DNA of 64,000 bases from positions 62,001-126,000 of the forward strand of contig CAWENQ010000005.1 of assembly GCA_963810485.1 (NCBI GenBank), given 5' to 3'. Below the pieces are notes generated by a model. That model did not search any database. It worked only from the letters and a program-made list of their open reading frames with translations, and had not been told where the DNA came from. How positions within the stretch are numbered: position 1 is the first letter of the stretch; each line of letters begins with the position of its first letter. This stretch comes from DATKFM01 sp963810485 (GTDB taxonomy: Bacteria > Pseudomonadota > Alphaproteobacteria > Dongiales > Dongiaceae). The position numbers were made by a program, and so were the translations under genes. This document shows, in pieces, positions 1-9,342 of this stretch.

Positions 1-2213
1 CGTCGACCTCCAGCGTCACCAGCTTGCGCCTGGCCGATGTCGCCGTCGCGCTCCGCAGCGCCGCGTCGCGGCCGATGAAGCTCGCCCTTGTCGAAGGCGA
101 CGAAGCGGTCGAGGCCGCACATGCCCGGCGTATAGGCCTTGCGTGAACTCGCGCGACCAGATGCCGAAGCTCTTTTCCAGCCGCAGGCTGTTGAGCGCGT
201 TGTAGCCGATCTGGCGCGAGGCCGAGATCGGCGCCCGGCCTCCAGCAGCGTGTCGTAGAGCGCCCGATGCTCGACGACCGGCACGTTGATCTCGTAGCCG
301 AGCTCGCCGGCGACCGAGAGCCGGCCGACTTCGTGCCACGACCAGGCCGACGTCCATCTCGCGGCAGCTGCATGAAGCGGAACGCCTCGTTGCGAGACGT
401 CGGCATCGGTCAGCGCGCGCCAGCAGCTCGCGCGAACGTCGGGCCGGACAGCGCCGAAGCCGGCATACGTCGTCGGAGATGTCGCGCACCGCCACGCCGC
501 TGTCGGGCAGATGGCTCGGCGAACCAGCGCATGTGCCACTGGCGCAGATAGTAGGAGCCCATCAGCCAGAAGGTGCGGTCGTCCCAGTTGAACACCGTGA
601 GATCGCCCCGCAGCTTGCCCGATGGCGCTCAGCATCGGCGCCAGGCGCGCCCGCCGGCGGGCCGGCAGCGGCAGGCCAGCAGCTGGTCGAGCCAGTCGCG
701 CGCGCCCGGCGCCGGTGATCTCGTAGCGCGAGAAGGCCGTGCTATCGAGCAGGCCGACGCCCTCGCGGGTCGGCGGCATTCCTCGGCGCACGAGTCGGGG
801 GCGTTGGAGCGGCGCAGGGTCGGCGTCTCGACGAAACGGCTCGCCCGGGCGCGAAGTAGAGCGGAACCTCCAGGCCCCAGCTAAGGCGCCCCACTGGCAG
901 CCCTCGCGCGGTCATGGCGTCGTAGGCGCCGGGCGTGCGCAGCGGCCGGCCGGCCGGCAGCTGCTCGTTCGGATAGGTGAGGACGAAGCGGCGGCGGTAG
1001 AACTGGGCCGTCATCGCCTTGAGGTATGCGGCGGTTGCGACGCGAAGCGGCCGTAGCGCGCCACGTCCATGCCGTAGATGTCGGCGCCGGGCTCGCCCTC
1101 GATCATCCACTGCGCCAGGCGTCAGGCCGACGCCGCCGCCCTGGGTGAAGCCGGCCATGCACGCCGCAGGCGGCCCAGTAGTTGCGCAGGCCCGGCACCG
1201 GCCCGACCAGCGGGTTGCCGTCGGGCGTGAAGGTGAAGGCGCCGTTGACCCAGCGCTTGATGCCGACGTCGTTCAGGCAGGGAAAGCGCTCGAAGCCCTT
1301 GGCGAGTTCGCGGCGCGATGCGGTCGATGTCCTCGGGGATCAGCTCCATGCCGTAGTCCCAGGGCGCGCCCTCGATGTTCCAGTGGCGCGGGATCGAGCT
1401 CGTAGACGCCGAGCAGCACGCCCTTGCCCTCCTGCCGCAGGTAGGTGAAGCCCTCGAGGTCGACGGTGAGCGGCGAGTCTCCGGTCCAGCGCCGCGATCT
1501 CCGGAATGCTCTCGGTGACCAGGTAGTGATGCTCCATCGGCGTGACCGGCAGATCGACGCCGGCCATCAGCCCGACCTGCTTGCGCCCACAGGCCGGCGG
1601 CATTGACCACGTGCTCGGCGCGTGATGGTGCCCTGCTCGGTGACCACGGTCCCAGCTGCCGTCGGGCCGCGGGTGCAGCTCCAGCACCCGGTTGCGCAGG
1701 ATCAGCTCGGCGCCGCGCTTCTTGGCCGCGACGGCATAGGCGTGGGTGGTGCCGTAGGGATCGAGATAGCCCTCGTCGGCGATCGTAGAGGCCGCCATAG
1801 ATGCCGGAGACGTCGGCGATCGGGCACAGCTCCTTGATCTCTTCCGGCGTCATCAGCCGGGCTTCGTCCATGCCCATGGTCTGGAACATCGCGGCCAGGC
1901 CGACTTCAGCCATTCCCAGCGTTCCGGCGTGCCCGCCAGGTTGACGCCGCCGGTCATGTGCATGCCGACGCTCTGGCCGCTCTCCTCCTCGAGCTTCTTG
2001 TAGAGGCCGATGGTGTAGCCCTGCAGCGCGGCGATGTTGGGGTCGGCATTGATGGCGTGGAAGCCCGCGGCCGCGTGCCAGGTCGAGCCCGCCGTCAGCT
2101 CCTTGCGCTCGATCAGGACGACGTCGCGTCCAGCCGAGCTTGGCCAGATGATAGAGGACGCTGACGCCGACCACGCCGCCGCCGATGACCACGACGCGAT
2201 AGTGCGATTTCAT
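1..2213 (-). pseudogene. FAD-dependent dimethylglycine/sarcosine dehydrogenase-like protein (FAD oxidoreductase + GcvT domains), many frameshifts, 3' end off window
   Basis: The start at 2213 gives MKSHYRVVVIGGGVVGVSVL, an FAD-binding Rossmann motif. Recognisable pieces follow in different frames: HHYLVTESIPEI near 1500, a MAGFTQGGGVGLT segment near 1130, YPNEQLPAGRPLRTPGAYDA near 950, then the GcvT/aminomethyltransferase part (MFNWDDRTFWLMGSYY near 590, YNALNSLRLEKSFGIW near 180). This order (oxidoreductase, then folate-binding GcvT domain) is that of dimethylglycine and sarcosine dehydrogenases, which demethylate N-methylated glycines. The frame changes at about ten or more places in 2.2 kb, for example a one-base insertion near 2130 and another near 1786, so no full-length product is encoded as given. 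The C-terminus lies beyond position 1. The family is clear; the exact substrate is not. The disruption may be sequencing error, since motifs between the shifts are intact. Confidence 0.8.
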
Positions 2214-2280
2214 GGATTGCTCTCCCCGCCGGCCGCTCCCGGGCCCTTGCCGAATCCATAAAACATGGTCCCGGCGAAGT

Positions 2281-2298
2281 CTAGACACATGTGTCCAG
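2281..2298. promoter_or_regulatory. Palindromic operator candidate for the divergent TetR regulator
   Basis: CTAGACACATGTGTCCAG contains the perfect 12-base palindrome GACACATGTGTC at 2284-2295 and extends to 18 bases with one mismatched pair. It lies between the divergent dehydrogenase (start 2213) and TetR (start 2352) genes, where a TetR-family autorepressor normally binds. Binding is inferred from position and symmetry only. Confidence 0.5.
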
Positions 2299-2351
2299 AG
2301 CCGTGGCCGCCTGGACAGGCGGGGCGGCGCCCGGCTACGGTCGCCGCGCCG

Positions 2352-3017
2352 ATGACCCTGAAGAGCAAGACATCTCCCCGCAAGCGGCCGGCGGCGCGCG
2401 CCCTCAACGGCACGCCCGAAAGCCGGCTGACGCGCGAGGACTGGCTGACCGCCGCGCTGGACGCGCTGATCAGCGACGGAGTCGAGAATGTGAAGGTGCT
2501 GCCCCTGGCCGAGCGGCTGGGCGTGTCGCGCTCCAGCTTCTACTGGTTCTTCCGCAGCCGCGAGCATCTGCTGGATCTGCTGCTGGAGCGCTGGCGCGAC
2601 AGCAACACCCGCGTCATCGTCGAAAAAGCGGCGGCGCCCGCGGCCACCATCACCCAGGGCGTGCTGAACATCTTCATCTGCTGGATGGATGAAAGCCTGT
2701 TCGATCCCCGGCTGGACTTCGCCGTCAGGGAATGGGCGCGGCGCTCCGGCCATGTGCGCCGCGCGGTGGACCAGGCCGACGACGAACGGGTCGACGCGAT
2801 CAAGCGCATGTTCATCCGCCACGGCTATCGCGAGCGCGACGCCTTCATCCGGGCGCGCGTGCTCTATTTCATGCAGATCGGCTATTACTCGCTGGATCTC
2901 GAGGAGTCCCAGGCCACGCGCCTGGACTATGTCGCCGACTACCTCCGGGCCTTCACTGCACGGGAGCCCACGCGCCAGGAAGTGGCGACGTTCGCCAAGG
3001 CCTATAAGCGGCGCTGA
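2352..3017 (+). CDS. TetR/AcrR family transcriptional regulator
   Basis: A 221-residue protein. The N-terminal helix-turn-helix is visible as TREDWLTAALDALISDGVEN followed by LAERLGVSRSSFYWFFRSRE, the standard TetR DNA-binding signature. The remaining roughly 140 residues form the variable helical ligand-binding and dimerisation part. The ATG at 2352 was chosen over the in-frame ATG at 2265 because the longer form would place the palindromic operator candidate (2281-2298) inside the coding region and adds a non-conserved Pro/Arg-rich leader. The gene is divergent from the dehydrogenase gene, so it probably represses that gene and itself. The ligand is unknown; an N-methylated amine or its product is plausible from context only. 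Confidence 0.85.
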   Translation: MTLKSKTSPRKRPAARALNGTPESRLTREDWLTAALDALISDGVENVKVLPLAERLGVSRSSFYWFFRSREHLLDLLLERWRDSNTRVIVEKAAAPAATITQGVLNIFICWMDESLFDPRLDFAVREWARRSGHVRRAVDQADDERVDAIKRMFIRHGYRERDAFIRARVLYFMQIGYYSLDLEESQATRLDYVADYLRAFTAREPTRQEVATFAKAYKRR

Positions 3018-3324
3018 GACCTGTCAGGGATGCGCAATCGAGATCGCGGAGATGGCCTTTCCAGCCCCTTCGGCGTGTCTCAAGTCGCGGGGATTCGCCT
3101 GGCCTTCGTGAAACCAGCGTGAATCAAGGGTATAGATACAGGAAATCATGCAGACCGGTGCCGCTAAAGGCCCTTGCCGTTGTGCGCTTCGTCACATCCC
3201 CGGGGAATAAAAAGCGGCGACATCTCCATCCCTGTTAGCAGGCCGCCCAGATTGCGGTAGAATGGCCGGTAAGAAAAAGCGCTGACAGGACTTCCCGCCG
3301 GCCAGTCTGCGCGACAGAGGGAGA

Positions 3325-4056
3325 ATGAGGTTGGACATGCAAGCACAGCATACTGTTGCGCTGAGCCGCAGCATCATGTTGCCGCGGCGCGCGCTCATCA
3401 TCGGTGGATTATTGCTTGCGGCGCTGGCGCCGCCGGAGGCCGTGGCGGGCGAGCCCGTCGCCGTGGTCGAACAGATCGAGGCGCCGAGCACCGGGCTGCA
3501 ATTCATGGACTTTGTGGAGGTCGGCCGGCTGATCAAGCTGCGGGCCGGCGAAACAATGAGTCTCGGCTATTTCGGCTCTTGCATCCAGGAACGCATCGTC
3601 GGCGGCTCGGTGCAGATCGGCACCAACCAGAGCAATGTCGATGGCGGCGAGGTGCAGCGCGAGCAGGTGGAATGCGACGGCGGCCGGCTGCAGCTCGATG
3701 CCAACAGCAACGATTCCAGCGGCGTGCTCATCCTGCGCAACATCGATCCGGCCACCAAGGCCAGCGGCGGCGACGGTTCCCTGCCGGCGGCGGAGCTGAC
3801 GCTGTTCCACACCCAGCCGATCATCGGCATCAGCATTCCGAACTCGCTGCTGCGGATCGACCGGCTGGATGCCTCCGAACCGCGGTTGGAGATTCGCATC
3901 GAGGCCCGCTATCTCGATCTCGCCACCACGGCCAATGCGCTGACCCCCGGCGGCCTCTACAAGGCCGAGGCGGTAGGCCATTCCATCGTCTTCCGCGTCG
4001 ATCCCAAGGCAGCGGCGGGCGGCGGCCCCGTCATCGGCCGGCTGCTCTACCTCTAG
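3325..4056 (+). CDS. Exported protein of unknown function, partner of CHASE2 cyclase
   Basis: A 243-residue protein with an N-terminal signal peptide (hydrophobic core ALIIGGLLLAALAPPEAVAG) and no other membrane segment, so probably periplasmic. Two cysteines (in FGSCIQE and QVECDGG) could form a disulfide. I do not recognise a domain. The ATG at 3337 is an alternative start with better Shine-Dalgarno spacing (GAGG followed by six bases). The stop is followed after four bases by the CHASE2 cyclase start, so the two are very likely co-transcribed. A role as periplasmic partner or ligand-presenting protein of the cyclase CHASE2 sensor is inference. The 307 bases upstream of the start hold no recognisable gene. 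Confidence 0.6.
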   Translation: MRLDMQAQHTVALSRSIMLPRRALIIGGLLLAALAPPEAVAGEPVAVVEQIEAPSTGLQFMDFVEVGRLIKLRAGETMSLGYFGSCIQERIVGGSVQIGTNQSNVDGGEVQREQVECDGGRLQLDANSNDSSGVLILRNIDPATKASGGDGSLPAAELTLFHTQPIIGISIPNSLLRIDRLDASEPRLEIRIEARYLDLATTANALTPGGLYKAEAVGHSIVFRVDPKAAAGGGPVIGRLLYL

Positions 4057-4060
4057 CCGG

Positions 4061-6193
4061 ATGCGGCTGCGCGATCTCGTCGTCACGGCGCTCGCGACGC
4101 TGATTGCGGTCGGTTGGCTGACGCTGCCGATGGTGGAGCGGCTGAACGGCCTGTCCCTGGACATGCTGTTCTGGCTGCGCGATGCCGCCTTCGGCGTGCG
4201 TCACGATCTGCAGTCCTCGCCGGTCGCCGTCATCGCCCTGGACGAGGAGACCTACCGGCAGCCGGCCTTCCGGGATCTGCCCAGTGCCATGTGGACGCCG
4301 CAGCTGGCCAAGGTGCTGAATGCGGCGGTGGCCGCCGACGCCCGCGTCGTCGCTTTCGACGTGATCATGCCGATCTCCCTGGAAAAGCATGTGCCGGGCT
4401 TTGACCGGGAATTCCTCGTCGCCCTCAATATCGCCGCCACCCAGGGCAAGATCATTCTCAGCAAGGTGCAGCACCGGCAGAAGCCGATCAGCCCCTTTCC
4501 CGCCTACAGCTATGCCGTGGGGCACCAGGAGAACATCCGCGCCGCCAATCTCAGCGAGGATTCCGACGGCGCGATCCGCCGCGCGCCGCTGATCTTCCGC
4601 AGCGAGGATCTGCAGGCCGGCGGCCGCATCGATCCGTCGCTGGCGCTGGAGATCGCCGCCCGCTATCTCGGCGTGCGGCCGGGCCTTGCCCCCGACGGCA
4701 CGGTCAAGCTCGGCGACGACGTGGTGCCGGGCTCGGAGGCGGAGGGCATGCTGGTGAATTTCGACGGCGGCCAGCAAATCCCCACCTATTCGCTCGCCGA
4801 TCTCTATGCCTGCGCCCAGGAGGGGAAGGGCGATTTCTTCCGGGAGCATTTCTCCGGCAAGGCGGTGCTGATCGGCGCCGCGCTGGATGTGGAAGACCGG
4901 CGCCTCACCTCGAAGCGGCTGATCCCCGCGCCCGACGGCAGCGGCCTGGGCGAACGCTGCAGCCTGCCGATCCCCGCCGGCTTCTACGACCCCAGCCATG
5001 TCCGCGATACCCTGCCCGGCGTGCTGATCCATGCCCAGGCGGTGAACGACCTGATCCGCCACGAGGTGCTGCGGGAGCCCGCCTTGATCTGGCGGTTGGC
5101 GCTGCAGTTCGTGCTGGTGTTCGGCGCCGGCTGGCTGACCATGCGCCGGGCGCCGTTCCGCGCCGGCTTGCTGTTGTTCTGCGGCGCCATCGTCTGGGCC
5201 GCGGTCTGCACCCTGTTTTTCCAGCGCAACATCCTGCTGCCGCTGTTCGGGCCGATGTTCGCGAGCGGCCTCGTCTTCGCCTGGCTGCTGGGCTACCGCT
5301 TCGTGGTGACCGACCGCCTCGGCCGGCAGATCCGCCAGGCCTTCGGCTATTACCTGCCATCAGCCATCATCGATCGCATGGTCGCCGATGGCCAAAGCCC
5401 GAAGGTCGGCGGCGAGGTCCGCCGGGTCACCGTCATGTTCTCGGACATCAAGGGCTTCACCGAAATCGCCGAAGGCCTGTCGCCGACCGATCTGGTCAAG
5501 CTGCTCAACGCTTATCTGGAGGCGATGACCGAGATCGTCGAAACCCATGGCGGCATCGTCGACAAATATGTCGGCGACGGCATCGTCGCCATGTTCGGCG
5601 CGCCCGCCGAAGACCCGGAGCAGGCGCTGCATGCGGTGCAGGCGGCGCTGGCCTGCCGGCGTCGCGAATTCCGCTCGCAGTTCTTCCGCGAGATCATCGG
5701 CGAGCGCGAGCTGCACACGCGCATCGGCATCAACACCGGCGAGATCATCGTCGGCAATATCGGCTCGCGGCAGCGGCTGAACTACACGGTGATGGGCGAC
5801 GCGGTGAATCTCGCCGCGCGGCTGGAGAGCGCGAACAAACTCTATGGCACATCGATCCTGGTCAGCGAGGCGACGATGGCGGCCTGCGGCCAGGCCGTCG
5901 CCTTCCGCGAGATCGATCATGTGCGGGTGATCGGCCGCCAGGCGCCGGTGCGGATCTTCGAGCCCCTGGCATTGCAGCTAGAGATCACTGCCGAGCATCA
6001 GGATCTCGAGAGCCGGTTCGCCTTCGCCCTCTGCGAATTCCGCCGCCGCGATTTCGAGGGCGCGGCCGCCGCGTTCCGGGAACTGGCGTCCATTATCCCC
6101 GCCGCCGGCACCTTCGCCCGCCGCTCGGCAGCCTTCGCCGCTACACCGCCGCCCACCGATTGGAGCGGCATTCATGACCTGGAGCAGAAATAG
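4061..6193 (+). CDS. CHASE2 domain-containing adenylate/guanylate cyclase
   Basis: A 710-residue membrane protein. One N-terminal helix is followed by a large extracytoplasmic CHASE2 sensor domain (about residues 30-340, with VAVIALDEETYRQPAFRDL and VLIGAALDVEDRRL), then three closely spaced transmembrane helices (about 345-425), then a class III nucleotidyl cyclase domain (about 450-640). The metal-binding aspartates are visible: FSDIKGFT (D462) and KYVGDGIVAMFG (D506). RIGINTGEIIVGNIG and NYTVMGDAVNLAARLE complete the active-site signature. It makes cyclic AMP, or possibly cGMP, in response to a periplasmic signal. It follows the exported protein by four bases and precedes the caspase-like gene by about 100 bases. 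Substrate specificity was not established. Confidence 0.92.
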   Translation: MRLRDLVVTALATLIAVGWLTLPMVERLNGLSLDMLFWLRDAAFGVRHDLQSSPVAVIALDEETYRQPAFRDLPSAMWTPQLAKVLNAAVAADARVVAFDVIMPISLEKHVPGFDREFLVALNIAATQGKIILSKVQHRQKPISPFPAYSYAVGHQENIRAANLSEDSDGAIRRAPLIFRSEDLQAGGRIDPSLALEIAARYLGVRPGLAPDGTVKLGDDVVPGSEAEGMLVNFDGGQQIPTYSLADLYACAQEGKGDFFREHFSGKAVLIGAALDVEDRRLTSKRLIPAPDGSGLGERCSLPIPAGFYDPSHVRDTLPGVLIHAQAVNDLIRHEVLREPALIWRLALQFVLVFGAGWLTMRRAPFRAGLLLFCGAIVWAAVCTLFFQRNILLPLFGPMFASGLVFAWLLGYRFVVTDRLGRQIRQAFGYYLPSAIIDRMVADGQSPKVGGEVRRVTVMFSDIKGFTEIAEGLSPTDLVKLLNAYLEAMTEIVETHGGIVDKYVGDGIVAMFGAPAEDPEQALHAVQAALACRRREFRSQFFREIIGERELHTRIGINTGEIIVGNIGSRQRLNYTVMGDAVNLAARLESANKLYGTSILVSEATMAACGQAVAFREIDHVRVIGRQAPVRIFEPLALQLEITAEHQDLESRFAFALCEFRRRDFEGAAAAFRELASIIPAAGTFARRSAAFAATPPPTDWSGIHDLEQK

Positions 6194-6301
6194 CCTGCCG
6201 ACTGCCTGCTACCCCTATGAATCCAAAGGAATTCAACAGACTAGCCAAGCCATGCCAATTCTATTAAAATTATGCCCCTTATCAGCAGGGAAGGTTATTC
6301 C

Positions 6302-8839
6302 GTGAAACTCTGCGCGGTTGCGTGCGTGGTTTTTCTCGCGTTGCTGTCGATAGCCAGCACGCGCGCGGAGACGCCTGAAAAACGCTTGGCGCTGGTGGTC
6401 GGCATCGGGGCCTATGAATTCGCGACCGCCCTGCCAAATCCACCGAACGATGCCAAGGCCATGGGCGATGCGCTGATCGATCTCGGCTTCGAGGTCTACA
6501 GCGTGCTCGATCCCGACAAGCGCGGCTTGGAAACCTCCCTGCGCGATTTCGGCCGCAAGGCGTCGGAAGCCGACCTGGTGATGATCTTCTTCGCCGGTCA
6601 TGGCGTGCAGGTGAATGGCCGCAACTACCTGGTGCCGATCGACGCCAAGCTCGAAGATCCGCGCGACCTGCCTTACGACGCCGTGCCGCTCGAGCTGTTC
6701 CTTGGCGCCATGTCCGAAGCGAAGGTGGCGGGCATCACCATCATCGATGCCTGCCGCGATAATCCCTTCGTCGATCGTCTGAGCGCCCGCGCCGACGGCA
6801 GCACGGAAGTGAAGGCCGGCTTGAGCCGCGTCGACGATGTGCCCAGCGGCACGATCATCGCCATGGCAACTCGCGCCAACGGCGTCGCCGAGGACGGCGC
6901 CGGCGCACACAGCCCCTATACGACGGCGCTGCTGCAGGAGCTGAAGGAACCGGGCGTCGAGCTTCGCCTGTTCTTCGGCAAGGTGGCCGATACCGTGAAG
7001 GCGATGACCAAGAACCGGCAGGAGCCGTATGTTGCGGGCACGCTCGGCGGCACGCCAGTGTTCCTCAACCCGCTGCCGCCGAACCAGATGCCGGTCGCGA
7101 CCCGCGGCCTGGTGGTCAAGGTGTTCGATTCCGCCGGCGCGACGCCGCTCGGCATTCCGGCCCCCACCGATCCCGACAAATCGGACCGCCTTGTTGTTCG
7201 CATCACCGCACTGCCGGCGGGCGGGCAGGTGAAGCTGTTCGACCGCGTGGTGCTGATCGGCGATCTCCTCACGGCCGAGCAACTGAAGCAGGCGGCCTTT
7301 GCGCCCGATGGCGTGACTGTCGGCGATGTCGGCAAGCTGGAATTTCAGGTCAGCGACGATCGCGGCGGCTCGGATGTGGGCAGCGTGGCGGTCTATATCC
7401 AGCAATCCAACAAGGCGCCGGCGGTGGTTGCCGCGACGACCGTCCAGACGGTGCGCAATCCGCTGAACCTGCAGCCGCCTACCGATCCCGACGGCGATAC
7501 CATGACCATCACCGTGACCGCGGTGCCGGCCAAGGGCGCCATCCATGACGGCCCGACGATCCTGGCCAAGGGCGACCGCATCGATGTCGCGGCGCTCACG
7601 CGCCTGACCTACGATCCCGAGGACGCGGCGCCGGGAACTGCGGGCACCTTCAGCTATTCGGTGGATGACGGCCGCGGCGGAACATCGGTCGCCAGCGTCA
7701 GCATCAACGTGAACGAGGGCGCCGCACCGGCGGTCGCCCAAATGGCGGCGGCCCCGGCGCCGGCCGTGCCCGATACCGTGCGCGGCATCACCATCGTCCC
7801 GGTGTCCGGCCGCTATATCGCCCGCAGCGACGCCAATGTGCGCGACGAACCGAACTCCGGCGCCAAGCGCATCGATCGGATTGCCAAGGGCACGGAAGTG
7901 CAGGTGCTGGGCAAGGCCGAAGGGGCGAACTGGTACTCGGTCGCGACATCAGCCGGCGATGTCGGTTTCATCGCCAGCGAATTGCTGGAGCCGGTGCCGG
8001 AGCCCGAGTCCGTAGCACCCGCCGCGGCTGCGCCGGCTGAAGGGCAAGCCGTGGCGCCCGCCGAAGGGGCAGATCAGACCGCCATGCTGCCGTCAGCCGT
8101 ACCGGAAGCGCCGCCTGCTGGATCCGCCAATGAGTTCTCCGATTGCGAAGACTGCCCGGTCATGGTGGCCTTGCCCGGCGGCGAGTTCATCATGGGCAGC
8201 GACAAGGGCGACGCCAGCGAGCGGCCGCCCCATCGCGTCAACATCAAGCCGTTCGCCCTGGCAAAATTCGAGGTCACGGTTGCGCAATGGCGCGCCTGCG
8301 TCGAAGCCGCCGGCTGCGAAGCGATCTCGCAGATGAACACGGCCGACGACACGATCCCGATGTTGAATGTCTCCTGGGACGACGCCGTCGCCTATGCGAA
8401 ATGGCTGAGCGAAAAGTCCGGCAAGACCTATCGCCTGCCCAGCGAAGCGGAATGGGAATACGCCGCGCGCGCCGACACCAAGACGCCCTATTGGTGGGGC
8501 GACAAGGTCAGCGCCGAGTTTGCGAGCTGCAAGGATTGCGGCGGCGAATACTCCAAGCTCACGCCGCCCAGCGCGGTTTCATTGAAGGCGAATCCGTTCG
8601 GCCTCGTCAGCATGAGCGGCGGCATTTCCGAATGGGTCTTGGATTGCTGGAACGCCAGCTACGAGGGCGCCACCGGCGACGGCAGCGCCCGCAGCGACGG
8701 TACCTGCAGCCGCCGGGTGCTGCGCGGCGGCTCCTGGCGCGACGACCACAAGCACATCACGGTTTCCAGCCGCGGCTTCTACGACCACGACGTGCGCTAT
8801 CTCTACAACGGCTTCCGCGTGGCGCTGGAAATCGAATAG
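6302..8839 (+). CDS. Secreted caspase-family (C14) protein with cadherin-like repeats, SH3b and FGE-sulfatase (SUMF1) domains
   Basis: An 845-residue exported multidomain protein. The GTG at 6302 is preferred because AGGGAAGG lies seven bases upstream; an in-frame ATG at 6272 would add ten residues before the signal peptide. In order: signal peptide (ending near SIASTRA); peptidase C14 fold (about 25-260) with catalytic His in FFAGHG (H100) and Cys in DACRDNPF (C151); two cadherin-like/Ig-like repeats (about 275-475, with TDPDGD and SVDDGRGG); a bacterial SH3 domain (about 500-560, NVRDEPNSGAKR); a low-complexity Ala/Pro/Glu linker; and a C-terminal formylglycine-generating-enzyme-like domain (about 615-845, GGEFIMGS, RLPSEAEWEYAAR, RVLRGGSW, NGFRVALE). 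Caspase-FGE fusions are known in bacteria but poorly characterised. The domain may bind rather than oxidise substrates, because catalytic cysteines were not confirmed. The upstream cyclase suggests a shared signalling role. Confidence 0.88.
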   Translation: MKLCAVACVVFLALLSIASTRAETPEKRLALVVGIGAYEFATALPNPPNDAKAMGDALIDLGFEVYSVLDPDKRGLETSLRDFGRKASEADLVMIFFAGHGVQVNGRNYLVPIDAKLEDPRDLPYDAVPLELFLGAMSEAKVAGITIIDACRDNPFVDRLSARADGSTEVKAGLSRVDDVPSGTIIAMATRANGVAEDGAGAHSPYTTALLQELKEPGVELRLFFGKVADTVKAMTKNRQEPYVAGTLGGTPVFLNPLPPNQMPVATRGLVVKVFDSAGATPLGIPAPTDPDKSDRLVVRITALPAGGQVKLFDRVVLIGDLLTAEQLKQAAFAPDGVTVGDVGKLEFQVSDDRGGSDVGSVAVYIQQSNKAPAVVAATTVQTVRNPLNLQPPTDPDGDTMTITVTAVPAKGAIHDGPTILAKGDRIDVAALTRLTYDPEDAAPGTAGTFSYSVDDGRGGTSVASVSINVNEGAAPAVAQMAAAPAPAVPDTVRGITIVPVSGRYIARSDANVRDEPNSGAKRIDRIAKGTEVQVLGKAEGANWYSVATSAGDVGFIASELLEPVPEPESVAPAAAAPAEGQAVAPAEGADQTAMLPSAVPEAPPAGSANEFSDCEDCPVMVALPGGEFIMGSDKGDASERPPHRVNIKPFALAKFEVTVAQWRACVEAAGCEAISQMNTADDTIPMLNVSWDDAVAYAKWLSEKSGKTYRLPSEAEWEYAARADTKTPYWWGDKVSAEFASCKDCGGEYSKLTPPSAVSLKANPFGLVSMSGGISEWVLDCWNASYEGATGDGSARSDGTCSRRVLRGGSWRDDHKHITVSSRGFYDHDVRYLYNGFRVALEIE

Positions 8840-8856
8840 CCGCGGCGAGCGCCGCG

Positions 8857-9282
8857 CTACTTCACGGTGATCGTGATCTTCTTCGAATAGAGCGGCGGAT
8901 CGAGCGGCACGTGATCCTTGTCGCCCATGATGAGCTGCAGGGTGTGCTTGCCCGGCGGCAGCTCGATGACAGTCTCGGTCTGGCCCTTGCCGAAATGCAG
9001 ATGCTGTTCGTCGCTGGGGATCGGCTCGTCGAAGGGCGGGAGATCGACGTCGATCAGCAGGTGATGATGGCCGGTGTTCGCCATCTCGACGCCGGCTGGG
9101 GCGACGCCCATGTTGCGCAAGCCAAACCAGACGCGGATCTGGCGCTTCTTGATGACTTCGCCGTTGTTTGGCCAGCCGATATAGAGCTCGGCGGCCGGGT
9201 CGCGCTTGGTCGGTCCCGCGGACACCGCCGCCGCACCGGCGACAAGCGCCACCAAGGCAATCGCTGAAATCAGTAGGCGCAT
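8857..9282 (-). CDS. DUF4399 domain-containing exported protein
   Basis: A 141-residue protein with a clear signal peptide (MRLLISAIALVALVAGAAAV). The mature part holds conserved histidine-rich stretches, NTGHHHLLIDVDLP and EQHLHFGKGQTE, then GKHTLQLIMGDKDHVP, the hallmark of DUF4399. The histidines look like a metal site, but this is inference. It is a close paralogue of the next gene upstream on the same strand (9343-9765) and the two probably form an operon. It is convergent with the caspase-family gene, which ends 17 bases away. Function unknown; periplasmic location likely. Confidence 0.85.
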   Translation of the reverse strand: MRLLISAIALVALVAGAAAVSAGPTKRDPAAELYIGWPNNGEVIKKRQIRVWFGLRNMGVAPAGVEMANTGHHHLLIDVDLPPFDEPIPSDEQHLHFGKGQTETVIELPPGKHTLQLIMGDKDHVPLDPPLYSKKITITVK

Positions 9283-9342
9283 TTTATGATCTCCCTGCTG
9301 TCGCCGTTTCCTCTGGGAAAGCCGGCGGCTATGGCGGCCCGT

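Noticed and set aside
8100..8839. The C-terminal FGE-type domain as the variable protein of a diversity-generating retroelement
   Set aside because: No reverse transcriptase or template repeat occurs in the window.
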